Positions 1 through 9,205 of a stretch of 56,796 nt of DNA are shown one piece after another. Every line of letters begins with the position of its first letter. Within the stretch, counting starts at the first letter, position 1. The notes under the pieces were generated by a model. That model searched no databases. It worked only from the letters and a program-made list of their open reading frames with translations, and was not told where the DNA came from. Made by a program: the position numbers and the translations under genes. Origin of the DNA: Burkholderiaceae bacterium (GTDB lineage: Bacteria; Pseudomonadota; Gammaproteobacteria; Burkholderiales; Burkholderiaceae_F); the NCBI GenBank assembly GCA_019236735.1, contig JAFAIM010000094.1:1-56796 (forward strand). Reading direction: 5' to 3'.

Positions 1-1648
1 GTGCCATATCGATCACTGCTTTGACGATCGCCAGCGAACGGGCATCCTTCGTGCAGGCGACCGTGAAGGTGCGGTCGAGTTTCACCCGGCTGATCGGCAG
101 GTCGCGCAGATGCGACAGGCTGGAATACGCAACCCCAAAGTCGTCCAACGCGATCTTCACTCCCGCCTCGTGCAGCCGGTCGATGTTCTTGCGCGAAATC
201 GGCGAGGTATCGAGCTGCGCAGTATCCAACCCCGTCTCGGTCACTTCGATCTCGATGTCACCCGGCGCCAGGCCGAACTGCTTCAGGGCGGCGAGGACGT
301 TGTCGACGAAGAGGCGCTGCTGCAACTGCTTGCCGGAGATGTTGATCGCAATGGGAGGCGAGTTCAGCCCGATCTGGCGCCAGATCTGGATCTGCCGGCA
401 CACCTCGCGCAGCACCCAGTCGCCTACTCCGACGATCAGCTCGCTTTCCTCGGCGATCGGAATAAATTCGGTCGGCGGGATATCGCCCCGCTCGACGTCC
501 TTCCATCGCAGCAGTGCCTCCGCGCCGACCATGCGCCCGCTTTTCATCGAGACCAGCGGCTGGTAGTACAGCCGCCGATCGCGCGCCTCGAACGCCTGCC
601 GCAACCGCTGCTTCAACTGCTGCCGCAGGTGCTCGCGCCGCGCGATCGCCTGTGTGAAGACCGCGTGGGTGCGCCGACCCAGCTGTTTCGCATGCGACAT
701 CGCGGCGTCGGCCGCATTGAGCAAGGCGTCCAGATCGACGCCGTCCTGCGGGAAAAAGGCAACCCCGACGGAAGCCGTTACCGCAATCTCGAGGTCGAGC
801 ACCGGCTGCGAAATCGCGTCGATGAGTTGCCGCGCCACATCCTCGGCTTCTTCGCCGCCCGTGACGCCGCTCAGCAGCGCCACCAGCTCATCGCCGCCGC
901 GGCGAGCCACCAAGCCGGGCTCGCGCACGACTTCGCGCACGCGCTGTGCCACCTGCATCAGCACCTTGTCGCCGACCCGGTGTCCGTGGCCTTTGTTCAG
1001 CACGCCGAAGTCATCCAGATCGATGTACAGCATTGCGCACATCTTGCCTTCGGCGTGCGCGTTCGCGAGCATCCGCTGAGCCCGTTCGTCGAACCCCTGC
1101 CAGTTGGGCAGCCCCGTCAGCGCGTCGCGCATCGCAAGGCGCTCGACCGCTTCGTGGGTGCGCATCTGTTCGCTGATGTCCGTGCCAACGCCGCGATAGC
1201 CGACGAACCGGCCATCGGCGTCGAATACCGGCATTCCGCTCGCCATGTGGTAGTACGGCTGCCCATCGGCGCCCCAGCGGCGCACGATCAGGTCGCGAAA
1301 CGGCTTGCGCGCTTCCAGGGTGGCACGGTGCTCGGCCCAGCTCTGCGGCCAGATCAGCTCCCCTTGCATCTCCCAGCGTCGCCGGCCGATCAGGTCCTCG
1401 TCGCGAAGCGCCAGCCTGCCGGGGACGAGGCGCTGGATCAGGGTGAAACGAAGCGTTTCGTCCGTTTCCCACAGCCAGTCGCAGGAAAGCTCCAGCAGCG
1501 AACGCAGGCGCTGCTCGCGTTCCAGCGAAGCCCCGTTTTCCTGCGCAGCTGCGTCGCGCAGCTGGCCGCGCGATTGCAACGCGCTCAGCAGCGGATCGCC
1601 GCCTTCTGTGATGTCACCCGCCACGATTCGGCCATCCGATTCGGCCAT
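1..1648 (-). CDS. PAS-GGDEF-EAL cyclic-di-GMP signalling protein (3' end cut by window edge)
   Basis: A protein predicted to make and/or break the second messenger c-di-GMP. Reading leftwards from the ATG at 1648 (an in-frame TGA lies 6 nt upstream), a PAS-like sensor domain covers roughly residues 45-165 and ends in the usual GTDIS motif. A GGDEF domain follows (LTGLPN near its start, active-site loop RRGGDEL), then an EAL domain with GAEALLRW and the later stretch ALDDFG...LDRTF before the window ends. The loop reads GGDEL rather than GGDEF, which is often still active. The RxxD inhibitory site upstream of it reads REPG, so product feedback is probably lost. No transmembrane segment is visible, so a cytoplasmic location is likely. 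The last part of EAL lies outside the window, so phosphodiesterase activity cannot be judged. Confidence 0.9.
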   Translation of the reverse strand, partial: MAESDGRIVAGDITEGGDPLLSALQSRGQLRDAAAQENGASLEREQRLRSLLELSCDWLWETDETLRFTLIQRLVPGRLALRDEDLIGRRRWEMQGELIWPQSWAEHRATLEARKPFRDLIVRRWGADGQPYYHMASGMPVFDADGRFVGYRGVGTDISEQMRTHEAVERLAMRDALTGLPNWQGFDERAQRMLANAHAEGKMCAMLYIDLDDFGVLNKGHGHRVGDKVLMQVAQRVREVVREPGLVARRGGDELVALLSGVTGGEEAEDVARQLIDAISQPVLDLEIAVTASVGVAFFPQDGVDLDALLNAADAAMSHAKQLGRRTHAVFTQAIARREHLRQQLKQRLRQAFEARDRRLYYQPLVSMKSGRMVGAEALLRWKDVERGDIPPTEFIPIAEESELIVGVGDWVLREVCRQIQIWRQIGLNSPPIAINISGKQLQQRLFVDNVLAALKQFGLAPGDIEIEVTETGLDTAQLDTSPISRKNIDRLHEAGVKIALDDFGVAYSSLSHLRDLPISRVKLDRTFTVACTKDARSLAIVKAVIDMA

Positions 1649-1722
1649 CCTTCAGCCACCCTACAGTACGCCCGCCGGCCGCGCTCGGGACTGGGGGCGA
1701 ACCCCCAAAAAGCATGGCGAAT

Positions 1723-3699
1723 TCAGATGTCAGCTTCTGCCTCGTGCCCGTGCTCTTCCAGCCACGCGCGGCGGGCGGGCGCCTCGTTACGCCCCATCAG
1801 CATCGTGAACGCTTTGGTCGTGTCCGGCGCAGGCAAATCGCCCAGCCCGACCGGCAGCAGGCGCCGCGTGTCGGGATTCATCGTAGTCTCCCACAACTGC
1901 TCGGCGGACATCTCGCCCAGGCCCTTGAAACGGCTGATTTCCCACGACGATTCGCGCACACCCTCATCGCGCAGCTTGGCCAGCGTAGCGTCGCGTTCGG
2001 GTTCGTCCAGACAATACAGCCGTCGCGCGGGCCGGCGCCCCTGCGCCGCAACATCGATGCGGAACAGGGGCGGCCGTGCCACGTAAACGTTGCCCTGCTC
2101 GACCAGGCGCCGGAAGTGGCGGAAGAACAGCGTCAACAGCAGTACCTGGATGTGGGCACCGTCGACGTCGGCGTCGGCCAGGATGCAAATCTTTCCGTAG
2201 CGCAAGCCCGACAGGTCCACCTGCTCGTCGGGTGAATGTGGATCGACACCGACCGCGATCGCAATGTCGTGCACCTCGGCATTTGCGAACAGCCGGTCGC
2301 GCTCGACTTCCCACGTGTTGAGCACCTTGCCCCGCAGAGGAAGGATCGCCTGAAATTCCTTGTCTCGCCCCATCTTGGCCGACCCGCCAGCAGAATCGCC
2401 CTCGACCAGGAACAGCTCGTTGCGCGCCAAGTCGGTCGATTCGCAGTCCGTCAGCTTGCCGGGCAAAACGGCAACCGCGGAGCCTTTGCGCTTCTGCACC
2501 TTCTGGGCCTCGCGCGCGCGTGCTTGAGCCTGCCGGATCGCCAGCTCGACGATGCTGCGCCCGAACTCCGGGTTCTGGTTCAGCCAGAACTCCAACTGGG
2601 GCCGCACGAACGATGCAATCAGCCGCACCGCATCGCGGCTGTTCAGCCGCTCCTTGATTTGCCCCTGGAACTGCGGATCGAGCACCCTCGCCGATAGCAG
2701 GAAACTGGCTCGACCGAACACATCGTCCGGCAGCAGCTTGACGCCTTTCGGCGTCAGGCCGTGCGCCTCCGCAAACGCCCGCACAGCATGGAACACACCC
2801 TCGCGCAGGCCAGCTTCGTGCGTACCGCCAGCCGGGGTCGGGATCAGGTTCACGAAAGACTCGCGCGTGGCCGCGCCGTCCTCGGTCCACGCAAGCACCC
2901 AGCGCGCACCCTCGCCGGGCGCCCAGGCGGGGTCGTCGTCCGGTGCATAACCCTCCGCCTCGAACAGTGGGGCGACTGCGGCAGTAGCCAGCGACTGCTC
3001 CAGGTACTGACTCAAACCGCCCTCATAGCGCCAGCGATTGCGGCGACCTTCGCGTTCGAACTGCAGGCTTACTTCGAGCCCGGGCAGCAGCATCGCCTTG
3101 CTTCGCAACAGGCGCTCCAGCTCATCGGCCGGCACCTGCACCGTATCGAAGTACTTGCGATTCGGCCACACGGTCACGCGCGTTCCGCTCGCGGGATCGC
3201 TCGCGCGCGCCGCGCGCGACGCGAGCGCAGAGCGCACCTCGCCGTCCGCGAAAGAGATCGTATGGACTTGCCCATCGCGCCACACCGTCACTTCCAGGCG
3301 GCTCGAAAGCGCGTTGGTGACCGAAACGCCTACACCGTGCAAACCGCCCGAGAACGAATACGCGCTGGCAGCTCCCTTGTCGAACTTGCCGCCAGCATGC
3401 AGGCGCGTGAACACGATCTCGATGACCGGCTGGCCCTCCTCGGGATGCAACCCGACCGGGATTCCGCGACCGTTGTCCTCAACGCTGATGGCCCCGTCCT
3501 TGTGCACCGTAACATCGATCCGAGAGGCGCTGCCTGCGAGGACCTCGTCCGCGGCGTTGTCGATCACCTCCTGCACGATGTGCAGCGGACTATCTGTCCG
3601 GGTGTACATACCCGGCCGCTGACGCACGGGTTCCAGGCCCTTGAGGACCCGAATCGACGCTTCGCTATAGTCGCGGCCTTCGGAGCGCGTTCGAGACAT
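1723..3699 (-). CDS. parE: DNA topoisomerase IV subunit B
   Basis: ATPase subunit of topoisomerase IV, which pairs with ParC to decatenate daughter chromosomes. The 658-residue product is close to the usual ParE length. The GHKL ATPase part shows EVIDNAADE, GRGIPVG and GGLHGVGVSVTNALS. The TOPRIM part shows LVEGDSAGGSA, PLRGKVLNT and DADVDGAH. It lacks the long insert typical of proteobacterial GyrB, which supports ParE. No parC is adjacent in the window. The start ATG at 3699 has no strong ribosome-binding site. The upstream gap holds two inverted perfect DnaA boxes (3747-3769), suggesting expression tied to the replication cycle. Confidence 0.95.
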   Translation of the reverse strand: MSRTRSEGRDYSEASIRVLKGLEPVRQRPGMYTRTDSPLHIVQEVIDNAADEVLAGSASRIDVTVHKDGAISVEDNGRGIPVGLHPEEGQPVIEIVFTRLHAGGKFDKGAASAYSFSGGLHGVGVSVTNALSSRLEVTVWRDGQVHTISFADGEVRSALASRAARASDPASGTRVTVWPNRKYFDTVQVPADELERLLRSKAMLLPGLEVSLQFEREGRRNRWRYEGGLSQYLEQSLATAAVAPLFEAEGYAPDDDPAWAPGEGARWVLAWTEDGAATRESFVNLIPTPAGGTHEAGLREGVFHAVRAFAEAHGLTPKGVKLLPDDVFGRASFLLSARVLDPQFQGQIKERLNSRDAVRLIASFVRPQLEFWLNQNPEFGRSIVELAIRQAQARAREAQKVQKRKGSAVAVLPGKLTDCESTDLARNELFLVEGDSAGGSAKMGRDKEFQAILPLRGKVLNTWEVERDRLFANAEVHDIAIAVGVDPHSPDEQVDLSGLRYGKICILADADVDGAHIQVLLLTLFFRHFRRLVEQGNVYVARPPLFRIDVAAQGRRPARRLYCLDEPERDATLAKLRDEGVRESSWEISRFKGLGEMSAEQLWETTMNPDTRRLLPVGLGDLPAPDTTKAFTMLMGRNEAPARRAWLEEHGHEAEADI

Positions 3700-3746
3700 G
3701 TAATGTGGGCGGACGTGGTGGGTGCGGTGGTGCGAGGAAGCGAATT

Positions 3747-3769
3747 TTATCCACAGAGCGTGTGGATAA
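3747..3769. promoter_or_regulatory. Inverted pair of perfect DnaA boxes upstream of parE
   Basis: TTATCCACA (3747-3755) and its exact reverse complement TGTGGATAA (3761-3769) are separated by 5 bp. TTATCCACA is the high-affinity DnaA box consensus. The pair lies 48-70 bp upstream of the parE start codon, where a promoter would be expected. The match is directly visible; binding and regulation are inference. Confidence 0.7.
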
Positions 3770-3893
3770 CAGCCGAACCATCGGCTCCAAACGGCGCGGG
3801 CACTGCGCCTAGCTGCACTGCCCGCTTGTTAAGCATTCGCCGCTGGGCAGCAGCGCCTAGTGCAGGGGATCGCCGACGCGCCGGAGCACTCAT

Positions 3894-3965
3894 CTCCCGG
3901 TAGCACAATGGATAGTGCACGCGCCTCCTAAGCGTGAGATCCAGGTTCGACTCCTGGCCGGGGGA
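3894..3965 (+). tRNA. tRNA-Arg (anticodon CCU)
   Basis: A full cloverleaf can be folded. The acceptor strands are 3894-3900 and 3958-3964 (one G-U pair), with discriminator A at 3965. The D stem is GCAC/GTGC. The anticodon stem is CGCGC/GCGTG with one G-U pair and the 7-nt loop CTCCTAA, placing anticodon CCT at 3927-3929. The T stem is CCAGG/CCTGG with loop TTCGACT. It reads AGG codons. The CCA tail is not encoded. It lies between divergent parE and the convergent orn gene. Confidence 0.95.
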
Positions 3966-4026
3966 CTGAACGAAAAGTTCTTTACAAGCATCGCTCTTGC
4001 TGTTAGTGGAAACAGCAGGTGAAGAA

Positions 4027-4614
4027 TCAGCTGCCGAGCCATTGGTCGCGGTAGTGCTTCAATTCCGCGATCGACTCGTACACGTCCGCGAGGGCTTCGT
4101 GGCGGCTCTGCTTTTCATAGGAGCGGAGCACATCCGGCTTCCAGCGCCTGGCCAGCTCCTTTAGCGTGCTCACATCCAGGTTCCGGTAGTGGAAGAACGA
4201 CTCGAGCTGCGGCATCCAGCGCGCCATGAAGCGGCGGTCCTGGCAGATCGAGTTGCCGCACATCGGCGAGCGCCCCGGGGCAACATAGCGCGCCGCCCAC
4301 TCGAGCATCTGCCGCTCGGCCTGGGCCTCGTCCAGACGTGACTCGCGCACCCGCGTGGTCAACCCCGAGCGTGTATGCGTCGAGCGGTTCCATGCATCCA
4401 TCCCGTCGAGCACGGAATCGTCCTGGTGGATTGCGATCACCGGGCCCTCAGCGATCACATTCAGGTCGGCATCGGTCACGACCATTGCCAGCTCGAGCAC
4501 GCGGTCGGTTTCGGGCCTCAGGCCGGACATTTCCATATCGACCCACACGAGCCGGTTGTCGCCGGGTACCGGCGCACTCGCGGCTGCCTCGGGCTGCGGT
4601 TGCTGCTGTGACAT
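4027..4614 (-). CDS. orn: Oligoribonuclease (3'-5' exoribonuclease)
   Basis: DEDDh-family exonuclease that degrades 2-5 nt RNAs and the c-di-GMP breakdown product pGpG to mononucleotides. The family signature is clear: WVDMEMSGL (first DE), then [17 protein letters not shown] and the C-terminal [17 protein letters not shown], which carries the catalytic His and last Asp. I chose the ATG at 4614 (product begins MSQQQ), with GGA about 6 nt upstream; an in-frame GTG at 4629 would add five residues. The N-terminal 20 or so residues before the exonuclease core are Gln/Pro/Ala-rich and longer than in E. coli. It is divergent from the M48 protease gene. Confidence 0.95.
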   Translation of the reverse strand: MSQQQPQPEAAASAPVPGDNRLVWVDMEMSGLRPETDRVLELAMVVTDADLNVIAEGPVIAIHQDDSVLDGMDAWNRSTHTRSGLTTRVRESRLDEAQAERQMLEWAARYVAPGRSPMCGNSICQDRRFMARWMPQLESFFHYRNLDVSTLKELARRWKPDVLRSYEKQSRHEALADVYESIAELKHYRDQWLGS

Positions 4615-4676
4615 AATTTTCCGATCCACTGCTGCAAGCGGCCGGGCGATTCTCGCACGGCGGACTCTCGTCGGCG

Positions 4677-5951
4677 ATGACCTCTGCTCTCCTCACCTGG
4701 ATCTTTGTGGCCGCGCTCGCGCTGAACGTGGCTTTGAAGTACTGGCTCGCGGCGCGCCAGATCCGCTGGGTATTGCGCCGCGCGGACGCCGTTCCGGATC
4801 AATTCGCCGCGCAAGTGAGCCTCGATGCCCACCGCAAAGCCGCCTCGTACACGGTTGCCAAACAGCGCCTGGCGATGACGGAGATCGGCACCAATGCTGC
4901 GGTATTGCTGGCGCTAACGTTGTGCGGAGGCCTGCAGGCGCTGTCCAATCTGCTCAGCGGCTGGCTGGGAACGGGCACGATCTTCCAACTGGCGCTGGCC
5001 GCCAGCGTCGCAGTCATCCTGGGTCTTGTCGATCTGCCGCTCGAGTGGTATCGGCAGTTCCGCATCGAACAGCGCTTCGGCTTCAACCGGATGACGCTCG
5101 GGCTGTTCCTGGCCGACCTGGCAAGGTCGGTGGTGCTCACAGCGGTGATCGGCTTGCCGCTGCTGGCCTTGATCCTGGCGCTGATGCGATCCCAAGGCTC
5201 GTACTGGTGGGTGTACGCGTGGGCGGTGTGGTGCGCGTTCACGGTGTTGATCACGGTGCTGTTCCCGGTGCTGATCGCTCCGCTGTTCAACCGTTTCACG
5301 CCGCTGGCCGATTCGGACCTGCTGCAGCGGATCCGCGCGCTGCTCGGCCGGGCGGGCTTCCGCGCGAGCGGCATCTACACGATGGACGGCTCGCGTCGCT
5401 CGAGCCACGGCAACGCCTACTTCACCGGGCTGGGAGCCGCCAAGCGGATCGTGTTCTTCGATACGCTGCTGGAGCGCTTGCAGCCCCCGGAGATCGAAGC
5501 GGTGCTGGCGCACGAGCTTGGCCATTTCCGCCTGCGCCACGTCAGCAAGCGCCTCGTGCTGGGGTTCGCGTTGAGTGGCGTGATGCTGGCGTTCTTGAGC
5601 TGGCTGATGCAGCACGCCTGGTTCTATCGAGGGCTGGGGGTCGAGCCGCTGCTACAAGGGCGCAACGATGGCCTGGCGCTGGTGCTGTTCTTCCTCGTGC
5701 TGCCGGTGTTCACGTTCCTGTTCGCTCCGCTGTCCAGTTTGCTGTCGCAGCGCCACGAGTTCGAGGCCGACGAGTTCGCTGCTCGTTACTCCTCGCCCAA
5801 GGCCCTTGTGGACGCCCTGGTCAAGCTGTACAAGGACAATGCAACCACTCTGACACCAGACCCGCTTCATTCGACCTTCTACAACTCGCACCCACCGGCC
5901 GCAGCCCGGATCGAGCGGCTGCTCAGGCTTGCGCCGCCGGCGGCGACCTGA
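4677..5951 (+). CDS. M48 family membrane metalloprotease (Ste24/CAAX-protease type)
   Basis: Integral membrane zinc metallopeptidase, 424 residues. Hydrophobic segments near residues 5-22, 60-85, 100-120, 150-175 and 180-200 precede the zinc site HELGH (His279). Two more membrane segments follow, then the third zinc ligand in FEADEFA (Glu363). This layout matches Ste24-like M48A enzymes rather than the shorter HtpX. Such proteins in bacteria are generally thought to act in membrane protein quality control; the substrate here is unknown. The gene is divergent from orn and is followed after 26 bp by a small zinc-ribbon protein, possibly co-transcribed. Confidence 0.9.
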   Translation: MTSALLTWIFVAALALNVALKYWLAARQIRWVLRRADAVPDQFAAQVSLDAHRKAASYTVAKQRLAMTEIGTNAAVLLALTLCGGLQALSNLLSGWLGTGTIFQLALAASVAVILGLVDLPLEWYRQFRIEQRFGFNRMTLGLFLADLARSVVLTAVIGLPLLALILALMRSQGSYWWVYAWAVWCAFTVLITVLFPVLIAPLFNRFTPLADSDLLQRIRALLGRAGFRASGIYTMDGSRRSSHGNAYFTGLGAAKRIVFFDTLLERLQPPEIEAVLAHELGHFRLRHVSKRLVLGFALSGVMLAFLSWLMQHAWFYRGLGVEPLLQGRNDGLALVLFFLVLPVFTFLFAPLSSLLSQRHEFEADEFAARYSSPKALVDALVKLYKDNATTLTPDPLHSTFYNSHPPAAARIERLLRLAPPAAT

Positions 5952-5977
5952 AGCTCGCCAGCTCGAGGCCCGTCGAT

Positions 5978-6280
5978 ATGAAGCGGATTTTGCGTTGCGA
6001 TCACCCGCTCCACGCCGAGCACATCGCGAATGTGCTCCGAGCAGGCGGATTCGCCTGTGAGGTGCGGCGGGCGGCGCTGTATGGCGCCGTGGGCGACATC
6101 CCGTGGCAGGAATGCGCGCCTGAGATCTGGCTGCGTGACGATCACGAGGAGCCGCTGGCGCGGAGGCTGCTCGAGGAGCTATCGGCCCCCAGCGCCGGCG
6201 AAGCCTGGCAGTGCGCACGGTGTGGAGAAAAACTGGAGCCGCAGTTCGCCGCGTGCTGGCAGTGTGGCCAAGTTCGCTGA
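5978..6280 (+). CDS. Small DUF2007-like protein with C-terminal zinc ribbon
   Basis: A 100-residue protein starting MKRILRCDHP. The N-terminal two thirds resembles DUF2007 (putative signal-transducing) proteins: a short alpha/beta fold with HAEHIANVLRAGGF and a PEIWL strand. The C-terminus carries two CxxC pairs (CARC and CWQC) spaced as in a zinc ribbon. The start ATG at 5978 is 26 bp after the M48 protease stop, so the two are probably one transcript. The function is unknown. It ends 32 bp from the convergent CobD/CbiB-like gene. Confidence 0.75.
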   Translation: MKRILRCDHPLHAEHIANVLRAGGFACEVRRAALYGAVGDIPWQECAPEIWLRDDHEEPLARRLLEELSAPSAGEAWQCARCGEKLEPQFAACWQCGQVR

Positions 6281-6312
6281 CGCCCAACCGATTTCGCAGA
6301 TGTACGCCCGAA

Positions 6313-7278
6313 TCAGAGCAGGGTAGCGGCAGTCAGCAATAGCAGCAGCACCATCCATAGTACGAGCGCGCGCCAAACCAGACCGACTGCGGAACGCATC
6401 GCTCGCGGATCGGGTTCGGCGAGTCCCGCACCCTCCTGGCCCGGCTCGTCGAAGATCCGCGCCGACTCGCTCTCGGTGAGCACACGGAATCCGAGCGCTC
6501 CACCGGCGGTACCCGAGATCAAGATCTGCGAATCCGCGAGCTCGCCGTCGACGACCGCCGAGATCCGCCGCCAGCAATAGACAGCCCCCTCGAAGTCGCC
6601 GACGATCGCAAAGCCGAGCGCGGTCAGGCGCGCAGGCAGCCAATCGATCACCTGAAACGCGACGACGGCGAAACGCCCGAAACCGTCCGCCGCCAGCGGC
6701 GCGCCGCCCGGCGGCAGACGCGGATTCCAGCGTCGCCGCACGAACTCGGCCAGTCGATACAGCACCGCGCCGGTCGGTCCCGGAAGAACCGCGAACCAGA
6801 AGAGAACCGCAAAGACGTGGCGATGTGCCTGGATCAGGCCGATGTCGATCGCTTGGCGCGCGATCTCGCCCGGGGTCAAGTCGCCGGTGCGCAGCTCCGG
6901 GTCGGCCCGATGTTTCAACTCCTGCAGCAATTCGCGCGCCGCGCGGACATCGCCGCTTTCCAACGCCTTCTGGATACGGGTGAGCGGATGGCTGAACTGG
7001 CGGAATCCGAACGCCAGATACAGCACCGCCACATCCAGCGCCAGCACCGCGCCCCAGTGCAGCGAGCGGGCGGCGTAATACACAGCGCCGGTCAGCAACA
7101 CGCCGCCGCCGACAAACATCAGCCACGCGTAGACACCGTGCCGGGGCCGACCCGCGTTCATGTGCCGGGCGGTCGAATCGGACAGCGTTGTCGCAAGCAC
7201 GTGCACCGGATTGTTGGCCGGAAGGGCGAACGCCTGCTCCAGCAACAACGTCGATAGCAGTGCGAGCCAGGCGATCAT
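6313..7278 (-). CDS. CobD/CbiB-like (AmpE-type) membrane protein
   Basis: A 321-residue protein with an N-terminal membrane segment, two hydrophobic stretches near residues 50-90, another near 155-175, and a hydrophobic C-terminus. It resembles the CobD/CbiB family protein that follows the rplS/Nudix genes in Burkholderiales. True CbiB makes adenosylcobinamide phosphate, but no other cobalamin gene is present here and the protein also resembles AmpE. A cobalamin role is therefore not supported by context. It is the last gene of the rpsP-rimM-trmD-rplS-Nudix run, 55 bp after the Nudix gene. Confidence 0.75.
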   Translation of the reverse strand: MIAWLALLSTLLLEQAFALPANNPVHVLATTLSDSTARHMNAGRPRHGVYAWLMFVGGGVLLTGAVYYAARSLHWGAVLALDVAVLYLAFGFRQFSHPLTRIQKALESGDVRAARELLQELKHRADPELRTGDLTPGEIARQAIDIGLIQAHRHVFAVLFWFAVLPGPTGAVLYRLAEFVRRRWNPRLPPGGAPLAADGFGRFAVVAFQVIDWLPARLTALGFAIVGDFEGAVYCWRRISAVVDGELADSQILISGTAGGALGFRVLTESESARIFDEPGQEGAGLAEPDPRAMRSAVGLVWRALVLWMVLLLLLTAATLL

Positions 7279-7333
7279 CGCGCGCTCTTCCGCAACAGCA
7301 CGGCGTACAGGAAATTGAGATATTGGATCGGGA

Positions 7334-8017
7334 TCATGCGGCTTTGAGAAACGCGTACAGGTTGCGCACGATCGCAGCGGTCACGCCCCAGATGAAGCGC
7401 TCGCGCGGTCCATCCTGGTACGGAATCGAGTAGACCAGCCGTCGTTCGCCGCGCGTGGTTGCGATGCGGCGCTGGTGGTTGCCCGGGTCCATCAGGAACG
7501 CGAGCGGCACTTCGAACGCCTCCTCGACCTCGGACGAATCCAGCTTCCAATGCACGGGCGCGTCGATCATTCCGACGACGGGGGTCACCTCGAAGCGGGT
7601 GATGGTTACGTACACCGGCAGCGTTCCCAACAATTCGATGCGTTCGATCGGCAGTCCCGTTTCCTCGCTCGCTTCGCGCAGAGCTGCCCCGACCGGGCCG
7701 TTGTCGGAAGCCTCGATCCGACCGCCCGGAAAACTGATCTGCCCGGCGTGATCCGCCAGGTTCCGGGCCCGGTGGGTCAGGAGCACATCCAGGCGCTCGC
7801 CGTACCGCACCAGGGCAATCAGCACGGCGGCAGGCCTGAAGGGTTCGGCCGCCTCCGCGCGCAGCGCATCGGAGACGATCTCCGGTGTCCACGGCAGGGA
7901 AACGGCGAAGCGCTGCCGCAATGCTTGCGGCGTCAGTTGCTCGGCTGCGATCGCCTCGCCGCGCACGCGCACGTCCTCGAAGCCGCCGTCGAGGGGCAAT
8001 TGCCGCGGATCGATCAC
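7334..8017 (-). CDS. Nudix hydrolase, CoA pyrophosphatase type
   Basis: Predicted to cleave CoA and related nucleotides to 3',5'-ADP and phosphopantetheine. The Nudix box is complete: a glycine-rich start GGRIEASDNG, then REASEETGL with the metal-binding glutamates. It is preceded by the LLTHRA...GQISFPGG stretch that marks the NudL/CoAse subfamily. The protein is 227 residues with an N-terminal extension of about 55 residues before the Nudix fold, normal for this group. It lies 38 bp after rplS on the same strand, a linkage common in Burkholderiales. Confidence 0.9.
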   Translation of the reverse strand: MIDPRQLPLDGGFEDVRVRGEAIAAEQLTPQALRQRFAVSLPWTPEIVSDALRAEAAEPFRPAAVLIALVRYGERLDVLLTHRARNLADHAGQISFPGGRIEASDNGPVGAALREASEETGLPIERIELLGTLPVYVTITRFEVTPVVGMIDAPVHWKLDSSEVEEAFEVPLAFLMDPGNHQRRIATTRGERRLVYSIPYQDGPRERFIWGVTAAIVRNLYAFLKAA

Positions 8018-8055
8018 CGGCCGGCCCGCACCGGCACCGCTGTGCTCCCTGCCCG

Positions 8056-8430
8056 TCAGCCTTCGACCTTGCCTTCCAGCTTTTCGCGGATGCGCGCCGA
8101 TTTGCCGGAACGGTCCCGCAGGTAGTACAGCTTTGCTCGCCGCACGTCGCCGCGCCGCTTCACCTCGATCGAGGCGACCGCGGGGGAATACAACTGGAAC
8201 GTCCGTTCGACCCCTTCGCCGCTGGAGATCTTGCGAACCAGGAACGAGGAATTCAGGCCCCGATTGCGCCGCGCGATCACGACACCTTCATAGGCCTGCA
8301 CGCGCTTGCGATTGCCCTCGACCACGTTGACGTTCACGATGACGGTGTCGCCCGGGGCGAAGTCCGGAATCGCCCTGTTCGCGGTCAGTCGCGCCACCTC
8401 TTCCTGTTCGATCTGCTGGATCACGTTCAT
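8056..8430 (-). CDS. rplS: 50S ribosomal protein L19
   Basis: Ribosomal protein at the 30S-50S interface. The 124-residue product (ATG at 8430, [11 protein letters not shown]) has the family core: [31 protein letters not shown], and the terminal [23 protein letters not shown]. It is slightly longer than the E. coli protein because of a short C-terminal tail. It follows trmD by 73 bp, the widest gap in this operon. Confidence 0.97.
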   Translation of the reverse strand: MNVIQQIEQEEVARLTANRAIPDFAPGDTVIVNVNVVEGNRKRVQAYEGVVIARRNRGLNSSFLVRKISSGEGVERTFQLYSPAVASIEVKRRGDVRRAKLYYLRDRSGKSARIREKLEGKVEG

Positions 8431-8503
8431 TTCCACTCTCCCATCAACCTCGGCTCCGATCCATCCCGGCTCCCGACCCGCTATCGACCGGCTTGCCGCT
8501 GGT

Positions 8504-9205
8504 TTAAGCGGCCGGCTGCAGCAGATCGGGGCGTACGCGACGCGTCCGTTCGAGCGCTTGTGCGCGCCGCCACTGTTCGATGCGCGCATGATCGCCCGAT
8601 AGCAGAACCGGCGGCACCGCACGTTCTCGCCAGATCTCCGGACGGGTGTACTGCGGCGCATCCAGTTGTCCCTGCGCAAACGACTCGTCCTGCACCGACT
8701 CCTGCTTCAAAGCACCCGGCAACTGCCGCACGACCGCGTCGATCAGTCCCATCGCAGCGATCTCGCCGCCGGAAAGAACGAAGTCGCCGATGGAGATCTC
8801 CTCGTCGACCAGAGCCTCGATGAAGCGCTGGTCGATCCCTTCGTAGCGTCCGCACACCAGGATCAGCCCGCGCCCGGCTCCGCCCTCTTCGGCCAGCTGC
8901 CGCACGCGAGCGTCGCTCAGCGGCTGGCCCGACGTCGACAGGCAGATTACGCGCGGCGCGTTCCCGCCCCCTTCGTCGGCGCGAGCCGCCTCGACGGCAC
9001 AAGCGAGCGGTTCGGCCATCAACACCATCCCCGGCCCTCCACCGAACGGGCGGTCGTCCACGGTGCGGTGCGCGTCGTGCGTGAAATCACGCGGGCTCCA
9101 GGTTCGCAGCTCCCATAACCCGCGCTCATGTGCCCGCCGCGTCACGCCATGGCGCAAAACGGCTTCGAACATCTGTGGAAACAGCGTGATCGCGTCGAAT
9201 CGCAC
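8504..9205 (-). CDS. trmD: tRNA (guanine-37-N1) methyltransferase
   Basis: Methylates G37 next to the anticodon using SAM, preventing +1 frameshifting. SPOUT knot motifs are visible: [22 protein letters not shown], and [15 protein letters not shown] chose the GTG at 9205, giving the usual family N-terminus [13 protein letters not shown]. Its first base is the last base of the rimM stop (TAGTG). An in-frame GTG at 9217 would add four residues. GGAG lies about 11 nt upstream of the chosen start. It is third in the rpsP-rimM-trmD-rplS operon. Confidence 0.95.
   Translation of the reverse strand: MRFDAITLFPQMFEAVLRHGVTRRAHERGLWELRTWSPRDFTHDAHRTVDDRPFGGGPGMVLMAEPLACAVEAARADEGGGNAPRVICLSTSGQPLSDARVRQLAEEGGAGRGLILVCGRYEGIDQRFIEALVDEEISIGDFVLSGGEIAAMGLIDAVVRQLPGALKQESVQDESFAQGQLDAPQYTRPEIWRERAVPPVLLSGDHARIEQWRRAQALERTRRVRPDLLQPAA

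Noticed and set aside
110-2086. Long plus-strand open frame antisense to the GGDEF-EAL gene and parE
   Set aside because: It is an out-of-phase shadow of two well-supported genes in GC-rich DNA and shows no domain features.
3998-4017. TGCTGTT/AACAGCA hairpin between tRNA-Arg and orn
   Set aside because: Seven-bp stem without a T run on either strand; too weak to call a terminator.
6313-7278. Cobalamin biosynthesis role for the CobD/CbiB-like gene
   Set aside because: No other cobalamin gene in the window; the conserved linkage is to translation genes.
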